Under the pieces are notes generated by a model. It did not search any database. It worked only from the letters and a program-made list of their open reading frames with translations, and was not told where the DNA came from. A stretch of 5,588 nucleotides of DNA from Magnetovibrio sp. Lineage in GTDB: Bacteria > Pseudomonadota > Alphaproteobacteria > Rhodospirillales > Magnetovibrionaceae. Location: the NCBI GenBank assembly GCA_016763255.1, contig JAESUA010000155.1, positions 1-5,588 of the forward strand, read 5' to 3'. A program made the translations under genes and the position numbers. Positions 1 through 5,588 of this stretch are shown in pieces; position 1 is the first letter of the stretch, and each line of letters opens with the position of its first letter.

Positions 1-1135
1 CATCATCGGCACCGGCATGGCCGGTATCACCCTGGCCCGAAAAGTGTGCAAGCTGGATAGCGAGATCACCATGCATCTGATCACCGGGGATGATGGTTCG
101 GTATATTCCAAGCCGATGCTCTCCAATGCTATGGCCCAGGGCAAAACGGCTGATGCCTTGGTGCAAACGAGCGCCGAACAATTTGGTGCCGATGTAAACG
201 CGACCATTTGGGTCCATACCCGTGTGACGGCCATCAATCGCACCGATAAAGCGGTCATCGTCGATGGCCCCAACGGCCGTGACGTGATTGGATATGGCAA
301 CCTTATTCTGGCGGTTGGAGCAAATACGCGCCGTTATACGGTTGAGGGCCATGACACCGCGGTCTTTGCTGCGGTCAATAATCTGGATGATTACACCCAT
401 TGGCGCGAAGGTCTTGAAGACGGGGGGCGGGTGTTGATCGTCGGTGCGGGCCTGATCGGGATGGAATTTGCCAATGATTTGGCGGTGGCCGGATATCGGG
501 TCGATGTCGTTGACCCCGCCGCCAAGCCGCTTTCACGCTTGTTGCCCGATGAATTGGGCCATGTGATGCAAGAGGCGCTGCAAGATATCGGGGTGAGATT
601 TCATATGGGGACGGTGGTGAGCGGCGTGGAGGGTACTGTTGCGCACTTAAGCGATGGCACCAAGGTTGCGTTTAACCACGCATTAGCGGCGATCGGTTTG
701 CGCGCCAATACGACCCTGGCCCAAGCTTCCGGGCTCAGTGTGGAGCAAGGCATTGTTGTTGATGCGCAGTTGCACACATCGGACCCTGATATTTATGCGC
801 TGGGCGATTGCGCCCAGACGGCCGCCGGGGTTTTGCCGTTTATCTTGCCGTTGATGGCCCAGGCTCGCGCCCTGGCACAAACCTTGACCGGAACGCCGAC
901 GCGGCTGCATTTGCCCGCCTTACCGGTGGCGGTGAAAACCCCAGCCCTGCCTGCGGTGGTGTGTCCGCCTCACCCAAAAGCCGAAGGCAATTGGCATGTT
1001 GAAGGCACACGAGCCAATCTTCGCGCGGTGTTCGTCGGCCCCGAAGGTCAATCTTTGGGCTTTGCGCTGACGGGATCACAAACCAAGGCCCGTCAAGCAC
1101 TTGCACGTGAAATGCCGCATCTGTTGGCGGCATAG
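1..1135 (+). CDS. Rubredoxin-NAD(+) reductase-type FAD-dependent oxidoreductase, 5'-truncated
   Basis: This is a flavoprotein of the two-dinucleotide-binding-domain pyridine nucleotide-disulfide oxidoreductase superfamily. By overall resemblance to rubredoxin reductases it probably moves electrons from NADH through FAD to rubredoxin in the cytoplasm. The frame is open from base 2, so the ATG at base 17 is internal: the codons before it already read IIGTG, the start of the FAD-binding GxGxxG motif (partial residues 1-8). YSKPMLSNA follows at 35-43, a second nucleotide-binding motif VGAGLIG at 147-153, and the FAD-contacting YALGDCA at 265-271. The C-terminal part (about 300-377) fits the small rubredoxin-binding domain of this family. 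377 residues are visible; usual length is about 380-390, so only a few N-terminal residues need be missing. A longer upstream part, such as a fused rubredoxin domain, cannot be excluded. It ends in TAG and is followed by a hairpin. The physiological partner (alkane hydroxylation, oxygen or NO detoxification) cannot be told from this window. Confidence 0.85.
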   Translation, partial: IIGTGMAGITLARKVCKLDSEITMHLITGDDGSVYSKPMLSNAMAQGKTADALVQTSAEQFGADVNATIWVHTRVTAINRTDKAVIVDGPNGRDVIGYGNLILAVGANTRRYTVEGHDTAVFAAVNNLDDYTHWREGLEDGGRVLIVGAGLIGMEFANDLAVAGYRVDVVDPAAKPLSRLLPDELGHVMQEALQDIGVRFHMGTVVSGVEGTVAHLSDGTKVAFNHALAAIGLRANTTLAQASGLSVEQGIVVDAQLHTSDPDIYALGDCAQTAAGVLPFILPLMAQARALAQTLTGTPTRLHLPALPVAVKTPALPAVVCPPHPKAEGNWHVEGTRANLRAVFVGPEGQSLGFALTGSQTKARQALAREMPHLLAA

Positions 1136-1194
1136 GTCATCAAAATAAGGCGGTCTGAGCCCCACTTCCCTTACCGTTAATCGGGCCGCTTTTA

Positions 1195-1227
1195 GGCTCC
1201 TTCATCCCGCCCCAGGATGGAGGAGCC
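1195..1227 (+). terminator. Strong hairpin after the reductase gene, probable terminator
   Basis: Arms 1195-1207 and 1215-1227 pair over 13 positions, all Watson-Crick except one G-U, around a 7-base loop (CGCCCCA). The hairpin starts about 60 bases after the reductase stop codon and before the rpmI promoter, which is where a terminator is expected. The tract after it (TTCCTATATA) is only partly U-rich, so it is weaker as an intrinsic terminator than the one after rplT. It could instead be a Rho-stop or 3'-end-protecting structure. Confidence 0.5.
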
Positions 1228-1288
1228 TTCCTATATAGGGATGGCTGTATTCTCGCGTGCTCTTGGAGGGGGGGATGCGATTCAGGCC

Positions 1289-1317
1289 TTGCAATGGGCC
1301 AATTCCTTGGGTATAAA
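1289..1317 (+). promoter_or_regulatory. Sigma-70-type promoter for rpmI-rplT
   Basis: A -35 box TTGCAA (1289-1294) and a -10 box TATAAA (1312-1317) are separated by exactly 17 bases. Each matches the housekeeping consensus at five of six positions. Transcription would begin near 1324 and give a leader of about 120 bases before the rpmI ATG. The site lies downstream of the hairpin that closes the reductase gene, so it would make the ribosomal protein genes an independent transcription unit. This is inferred from sequence only. Confidence 0.6.
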
Positions 1318-1323
1318 TCGCAC

Positions 1324-1446
1324 GTCTTCGCGCGTTTGCGTGGCGATACTCTACGGGCGACATGGCAGGGCATGCCTGGTTCGCCTTTGAAAGCTAAACA
1401 GAACGCACCTCATCAGCCGTGTGTTCGCAGATTAAGGATAAGCAAA
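1324..1446 (+). promoter_or_regulatory. Predicted 5' leader of rpmI-rplT with an imperfect hairpin
   Basis: This stretch lies between the predicted start site and the rpmI ATG and holds no convincing gene. GGCGA (1356-1360) can pair with TCGCC (1381-1385), enclosing CAGG (1366-1369) paired with CCTG (1375-1378), with unpaired bases between the two stems. L20 represses rpmI-rplT translation by binding leader RNA in Escherichia coli and Bacillus, so a leader of this size could carry such a site, but I see no recognisable L20-binding motif. The leader ends with an AAGGA ribosome binding site (1434-1438), 8 bases before the ATG. Confidence 0.3.
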
Positions 1447-1647
1447 ATGCCCAAGCTGAAGACAAAATCCAGCGCCAAAAAGCGTTTCCGTCTCACCGCC
1501 AGCGGTAAAGTCCGTTCCGGTGCCGCCTGTACCCAGCACATGTTGCGTCGTCGCTCTCAGAAAATGAAGCGTAACGCCCGTGGCACCATGATCCTTTGTG
1601 CTCAAGATGCCAAGCTCGTGCTGAGCTACATGCCCTACGCGAAATAA
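1447..1647 (+). CDS. rpmI: 50S ribosomal protein L35
   Basis: L35 is a small, very basic protein of the large ribosomal subunit. The 66-residue product has the usual family length. It begins with the signature MPKLKTKSSAKKRF, continues with the basic stretch LRRRSQKMKRNARGT (residues 33-47), and ends in the alphaproteobacterial-style YMPYAK. The ATG at 1447 is chosen because the family starts with MPK and an AAGGA ribosome binding site lies 8 bases upstream; the frame is open further upstream but that extension is not L35-like. One oddity: residues 28-31 read CTQH, where many L35 proteins have a basic GKRH-type block. rplT follows after 34 bases, so the two are presumably cotranscribed. No infC lies directly upstream, unlike the order in many other bacteria. 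Confidence 0.95.
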   Translation: MPKLKTKSSAKKRFRLTASGKVRSGAACTQHMLRRRSQKMKRNARGTMILCAQDAKLVLSYMPYAK

Positions 1648-1681
1648 CGTCGCGTTTGCGATTTAAAGACGGAGTAAAAAT

Positions 1682-2041
1682 ATGTCCCGTGTGAAACGTG
1701 GTGTTACCAAACACGCCCGCCATCAAAAGGTCCTCAAGGCAGCCAAAGGCTACCGTGGCCGTAATAAAAGCAATTTCCGCGTTGCGATTGAATAGGTCGA
1801 AAAAGGCCTACAATACGCATACCGCGATCGTCGCACCAAGAAGCGCGAATTCCGCAAATTGTGGATCACGCGTATCAACGCTGCCACGCGCCTCAGCGGC
1901 ATGAAGTACTCGACCTTCATGAACGGCCTCTCCAAGGCTGGTATCGAGCTGGATCGTAAGGTCCTCGCCGACCTCGCCGTGCGCGAGCCCGAAGCGTTTA
2001 AAAGCTTGGTGGAACAGGCTCAGGCCGCTCTCGCCAAGTAA
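1682..2041 (+). CDS. rplT: 50S ribosomal protein L20, interrupted by an in-frame TAG at codon 38
   Basis: L20 binds 23S rRNA early in large-subunit assembly and in several bacteria represses its own operon. The frame from ATG 1682 to TAA 2039-2041 covers 119 sense positions plus stop, the normal L20 length. Its N-terminus [19 protein letters not shown] and the later [20 protein letters not shown] and [14 protein letters not shown] blocks are typical of L20. Codon 38 (1793-1795) is TAG, between RVAIE and VEKGLQ, with no change of frame on either side. Related proteins, as I remember them, often have alanine here. A GGAG ribosome binding site (1671-1674) stands 7 bases before the ATG. As read, translation would stop after 37 residues, leaving an extension without the globular domain. 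Because everything after the TAG looks conserved, a sequence error is more likely than a decayed gene. A strong terminator follows. Confidence 0.9.
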
Positions 2042-2085
2042 AACACCGGAGAGCGCCTCGGCGTGATCTGAGAGTTGTTTCGAGA

Positions 2086-2122
2086 GGGGCTGGCGCCTGT
2101 TGCCAGCCCCTTTTGTTATTTT
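2086..2122 (+). terminator. Rho-independent terminator after rplT
   Basis: GGGGCTGGC (2086-2094) and GCCAGCCCC (2102-2110) form a perfect 9-base-pair stem around a 7-base loop, followed at once by TTTTGTTATTTT (2111-2122). This is a canonical intrinsic terminator. It ends only 26 bases before the pheS GTG, so it sits in the pheS leader. It either separates rplT from pheST or acts as an attenuator controlling pheST. Confidence 0.9.
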
Positions 2123-2135
2123 GGATTAGCCCTTT

Positions 2136-2142
2136 GGGGGAA
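2136..2142 (+). promoter_or_regulatory. Ribosome binding site deciding the GTG start of pheS
   Basis: GGGGGAA lies 6 bases before the GTG at 2149 and resembles a Shine-Dalgarno sequence. The only earlier start-like codon considered in this frame, TTG at 2113, lies inside the terminator T-tract and has no usable site in front of it. This supports GTG 2149. Confidence 0.6.
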
Positions 2143-2148
2143 GATTTT

Positions 2149-3231
2149 GTGTCAGATACGGATACACTAAAAGCCGAACTATTGGCCCAGGTTGAGGCCG
2201 CCAGCAGCCTTCAGACCCTGGAAGATGTGCGCGTCGCCGCGTTGGGTAAAAAGGGCGCGATCACCGCTCAGATGAAAAACCTTGGCGGTTTGCAGCCAGA
2301 CGAACGCAAAGCCGCCGGTCAGGCGCTCAATGCGCTCAAGGGCGACGTGGCCAAGGCCATCGACAGCAAAAAAACCGCCATGGCCGATGCCGAGCTGAAC
2401 GCCAAGTTGTTGTCCGAAGAAGTCGATGTAACCTTGCCGATACGGCCTGAGCAAGACGGTTTCATCCACCCCATCAGCCAAACCATCGAAGAGGTGGTGG
2501 CGATCTTGGGTGAAATGGGCTTTGCCGTCGCCGAAGGTCCGGAAATCGAAGACGATTGGTATAACTTCGGGGCGCTGAACATTCCTGACGATCACCCCGC
2601 ACGCCAAGAACACGATACGTTCTATCTGCCCGGTGCCAGCGAAAAGGGCGCCGGCCGCAAGGTTTTGCGCACCCACACCTCGCCGGTGCAAATCCGCACC
2701 ATGTTGAGTGAAAAACCGCCGTTGCGGGTGATCGCGCCGGGGCGCACCTATCGCTGCGACTATGACGCAACCCACAGCCCGATGTTTCATCAGGTTGAAG
2801 GCTTGGTGGTCGACAAAACCACCCACATGGGCCACCTCAAGGGCTGTTTGATCGATTTTTGCCGGGCGTACTTTGGTGTCGATGAATTGCCGGTGCGCTT
2901 TCGTCCCAGCTATTTCCCGTTCACCGAACCCAGCGCCGAAGTCGATATCGGCTGCTCGCGCGCGGGCGGCGAATTTAAGATCGGCCACGGCGACGACTGG
3001 TTGGAAATTTTGGGATGCGGAATGGTCAATCCTAAGGTTTTGGAAAACTGCGGCATCGATTCATCTGAATACCAGGGCTTTGCCTTTGGCATCGGGATCG
3101 AACGCTTGGCGATGCTGAAATACGGCATCCCCGATCTGCGCACGTTTTATGAATCAGATCTGCGCTGGCTGCGTCATTACGGATTTAAGGCCTTGGATGT
3201 GCCATCCATGGTGGGAGGGCTCAACCCATGA
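2149..3231 (+). CDS. pheS: Phenylalanine--tRNA ligase alpha subunit
   Basis: PheS is the catalytic subunit of the cytoplasmic alpha2-beta2 class II enzyme that activates phenylalanine with ATP and attaches it to tRNA-Phe. From GTG 2149 the product has 360 residues, normal for the family. The N-terminal part (about 1-90) is the predicted coiled-coil tRNA-binding arm. The catalytic core starts near HPISQ (107-111) and contains DHPAR (148-152), HDTF (155-158), [10 protein letters not shown] (174-183), the APGRTYR region (197-203), FHQVEG (213-218), PFTEPS (257-262, motif 2 area), GCGMVNP (289-295) and [14 protein letters not shown] (310-323, motif 3). It ends [16 protein letters not shown], as PheS proteins do. 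The start is GTG because a G-rich ribosome binding site precedes it, while the upstream TTG lies in the terminator tail. The stop codon TGA overlaps the pheT ATG, implying coupled translation. No damage is seen. Confidence 0.96.
   Translation: MSDTDTLKAELLAQVEAASSLQTLEDVRVAALGKKGAITAQMKNLGGLQPDERKAAGQALNALKGDVAKAIDSKKTAMADAELNAKLLSEEVDVTLPIRPEQDGFIHPISQTIEEVVAILGEMGFAVAEGPEIEDDWYNFGALNIPDDHPARQEHDTFYLPGASEKGAGRKVLRTHTSPVQIRTMLSEKPPLRVIAPGRTYRCDYDATHSPMFHQVEGLVVDKTTHMGHLKGCLIDFCRAYFGVDELPVRFRPSYFPFTEPSAEVDIGCSRAGGEFKIGHGDDWLEILGCGMVNPKVLENCGIDSSEYQGFAFGIGIERLAMLKYGIPDLRTFYESDLRWLRHYGFKALDVPSMVGGLNP
3213..3219 (+). promoter_or_regulatory. Ribosome binding site of pheT inside pheS
   Basis: GGGAGGG lies inside the last codons of pheS, 8 bases before the pheT ATG at 3228. 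It contains GGAGG, a near-perfect Shine-Dalgarno core. With the ATGA stop/start overlap (3228-3231) it fixes the pheT start and suggests translational coupling that keeps the two subunits in balance. Confidence 0.75.
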
Positions 3232-5588
3232 AATTTACCCTGAACTGGTTGAAAGACCACCTCGACACCGCTGCCACCTTGGACCAAGTGTCCGAGCGCC
3301 TGACCATGTTGGGTTTGGAAGTCGAAGGCGTGGAAGACCGCGCCAAGGGCCTGGAAGCCTTTGTCGTTGGCGAAGTCATCAGCGCCGAGAAACATCCCGA
3401 CGCCGACAAACTGCAGGTGCTCACCGTCGATAACGGTTCTGAAAAGCTGCAGGTGGTGTGTGGTGCGCCCAACGCCCGCAAAGGTCTCAAGGGTGTGTTT
3501 GGCGGCGACGGCATGTATGTGCCGGGCATCGACTTCACCTTGAAACCGGCGACCATTCGCGGGGTCGAATCCAACGGCATGTTGTTATCGCAACGTGAAA
3601 TGGGCTTGTCTGACGAGCACGATGGCATTGTCGAATTAGACGCTGACGCCAAAGTCGGCGCGCTGGCCGTGGATGTCATGGGGCTTAACGATCCGGTGAT
3701 CGAAATTGCCATCACCCCCAATCGTGGCGACTGCCTGGGCGTGCGCGGCATCGCGCGCGACTTGGCGGCATCGGGTCTCGGTAAAATGAAACCGCTTAGA
3801 CTAAAAGCTATCAAGGGAACGTTTGAAAGTTCCATCGATGTGAAACTCGATTTTTCCCGCAGGCCAAGAAAACGTCTGTTCACAATTTGCCGGGCGCTAC
3901 GTGCGCGGGGTCAAAAACGGCCCATCGCCCAAATGGATGCAGGATCGATTGGTGGCCATTGGCTTGCGCCCGATCTCCGCATTGGTCGACATCACCAACT
4001 ATTCGACCTTCGATCTGGGCCGTCCGTTGCATGTCTTTGATGCCGATAAAATCACCGGCAACATCACCGCTCGCCTCGCCAAAGCGGGTGAAAAGTTGAT
4101 GGGACTGGACGATAAAGAATACGAACTCGACGCAGAAATGTGCGTCATCGCCGATGACGCCATGGCGCAAGCAATTGGCGGCGTGATGGGCGGGGCCCAC
4201 AGTGGCTGCACCGCAGACACCGTCAACGTGTTCATCGAAAGCGCCATCTTCGATCCGGTGCGCACCGCCGCCACTGGCCGTAAACTCAATTTGATGAGTG
4301 ACGCGCGCTATCGTTTTGAGCGTGGCGTCGACAATGATTTTGCCGTAGACGGCATTGAAAACGCCACCCGTTTGGTGATGGAATTATGCGGTGGTGAGCC
4401 CGGCGCGGGCTGCGAGCCATCCAATATCATCGTCGCCGGCGAGGGACCCGATTGGAAAATGGCCATTGATTTTCGTCCCAGCCGCGTCAAAGGTTTGACC
4501 GGGGTTGAGGTCGATGAAGACGAAATGGAACGCATCCTCAGCGTCTTGGGCTTTACCGTTTCCAAAGCTGGTGACAGCTGGAAAGTCGAAGTCCCGGCAT
4601 GGCGCGGCGACATGGTCGGCGAAGCCTGCGTGGTCGAAGAAATCGTGCGGGTGAACGGCTATCACAACATCCCTCATGTCTCGCTCGAACGCGAACAGGG
4701 TTTGCCGCAATCGGCGTATACCCCGGCGATGCGTAAACGCCGCGGTGTGCGCCGCACTTTGGCTGCCCGTGGTTTGGTGGAGGCGGTGACCTATTCGTTC
4801 TTGCCCCGCAAACATGCCGAGCTGTTTGGCGGTGTGCCCGACGAGTTGATCTTGAGCAACCCGATCTCGAGCGATCTGGACGCCATGCGGCCGAACCTTT
4901 TGCCCAACCTGATCGCCGCCATCGGGCGCAACGATGCCCGCGGCCATTTGGGTGGGGCATTGTTTGAAGTCGGCCCGCAGTTTTGCGGTGACAAAGCCGG
5001 CGATCAAGCCTTGGTCGGGGCCGGGTTGCGTTCCGCTCAAGCGGTGGAGCGTAATTGGACCGGCAGTCAGCGTAAGGTCGACGTGTTTGATGCCAAGGCC
5101 GATGCCATTGCCGCCTTGCAAGCCGCCGGTGCGCCGGTGGCCAACTTGCAGGTGTTTGCGGCTCAAACAGATGGACCATCTTGGTATCATCCAGGGCGTT
5201 CGGGAACGCTGCGTTTGGGACCCAAAACCATCCTCGCTAACTTTGGTGAAGTGCATCCTGGAACGCTCAAAAAAATGGGCGTCAAAGGTCCAATGGTGGC
5301 GTTTGAGGTGTTCCTCGATAACTTACCCAAGCCCAAAGCGAAAAAGAGCCAGGCGCGGCCATTGGTCAAATTGTCGACCTTCCAACCGGTCGATCGTGAT
5401 TTTGCGTTCGTGGTGGATATCGATGTCGACACCACCAAAGTGGTGCGCGCGGCGCTCAGCGCCGATAAGGCCCTGATCACCAATGTGCAGCTATTTGATG
5501 TGTATGTTGGGGACGGTGTCGGCGCTGGTAAAAAGTCGGTGGCCATCCAGGTGACCTTACAACCGTTTGACAAAACCTTGACCGATGA
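3228..5588 (+). CDS. pheT: Phenylalanine--tRNA ligase beta subunit, frameshifted at 3851-3855 and 3'-truncated by the window
   Basis: PheT is the large beta subunit that partners PheS, binds tRNA-Phe and carries the editing site. The first frame gives 209 family-like residues from [12 protein letters not shown], then loses similarity and stops at TGA 4038-4040. Dropping one T from the TTTTT at 3851-3855 restores the frame as [11 protein letters not shown], and I read it open to the window end. The corrected product has 786 visible residues; the family is usually near 800, so about 10-20 are missing at the right edge. Corrected domains: tRNA-binding OB fold (about 39-150, with HPDADKL), B3/4 editing domain (about 210-370, with NGPSPKWMQ and RYRFERGVD at 360-368), B5 (about 405-475), catalytic-like core (EEIVRVNGY at 470-478, HPGRSG at 654-659), and an FDX-ACB anticodon-binding domain from about 705. 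Conserved blocks on both sides of the shift argue for an indel error rather than a pseudogene. Confidence 0.93.

Noticed and set aside
1149..1193. Possible second terminator: GCGG pairing with CCGC followed by TTTT
   Set aside because: The stem is only four pairs with a loop of about 30 bases, far weaker than the hairpin at 1195-1227.
1136..1446. Search for a tRNA, infC or small gene in the 311-base gap
   Set aside because: No cloverleaf, no T-loop sequence and no IF3-like translation were seen; open frames there lack ribosome binding sites and recognisable content.
1331..1660. The 10-mer CGCGTTTGCG occurs at 1331-1340 and 1651-1660, ahead of both rpmI and rplT
   Set aside because: About fifteen chance 10-base repeats are expected in a window of this size, and no pairing or spacing pattern supports a shared control site.
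1859..2041. Separate small gene for the C-terminal part of L20 after the TAG
   Set aside because: The only early start is a TTG within conserved L20 sequence with no evident ribosome binding site; it is better read as the continuation of rplT.
2075..2170. Possible leader peptide starting at TTG 2075 with Phe and Tyr codons, as for pheM attenuation
   Set aside because: It has no ribosome binding site, starts with a rare codon, runs through the terminator and into pheS in another frame, and has few Phe codons.
2179..2988. Open frame of 269 codons on the minus strand opposite pheS
   Set aside because: pheS on the + strand is unmistakable over the whole interval; the antisense translation has no recognisable domain.
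4384..5256. Long open frame of 290 codons on the minus strand
   Set aside because: It lies wholly opposite the conserved pheT coding sequence, its translation resembles no family I know, and it is the usual antisense shadow of GC-rich coding DNA.

Overview
The window is a housekeeping locus from a bacterium that looks like an alphaproteobacterium, probably of the Rhodospirillales type. That placement rests on remembered family sequences and on the gene order rpmI-rplT-pheS-pheT without infC next to it; no search was run. Base composition is moderately GC-rich, and all recognised genes lie on the + strand.

Layout. (1) Bases 1-1135 hold the 3' part of a rubredoxin-NAD(+) reductase-type flavoprotein gene, cut off at its 5' end by the window edge. 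(2) Bases 1136-1446 are a 311-base gap with no convincing gene. It holds a strong hairpin that probably ends the reductase transcript, a textbook sigma-70-type promoter (TTGCAA, 17 bases, TATAAA), and a leader of about 120 bases in front of rpmI. (3) Bases 1447-2041 encode ribosomal proteins L35 (rpmI) and L20 (rplT). (4) Bases 2086-2122 are a near-ideal intrinsic terminator. (5) Bases 2149-5588 hold pheS and pheT, the alpha and beta subunits of phenylalanyl-tRNA synthetase. They overlap by ATGA, and pheT runs off the right edge a few codons before its expected end.

The genes serve translation: L35 and L20 belong to the large ribosomal subunit, and PheS and PheT form the heterotetrameric enzyme that charges tRNA-Phe. 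The reductase is an unrelated neighbour with its own apparent transcription end.

The main surprise is that two normally indispensable genes are broken as read. rplT has an in-frame TAG at codon 38, with the rest of L20 continuing in the same frame. pheT has one extra T in a run of five Ts at 3851-3855, after which the remaining 577 visible codons are open in the shifted frame. Both broken halves keep well-conserved family sequence, so sequence or assembly errors are the simplest explanation. I found no mobile element, CRISPR array, tRNA or undescribed system.
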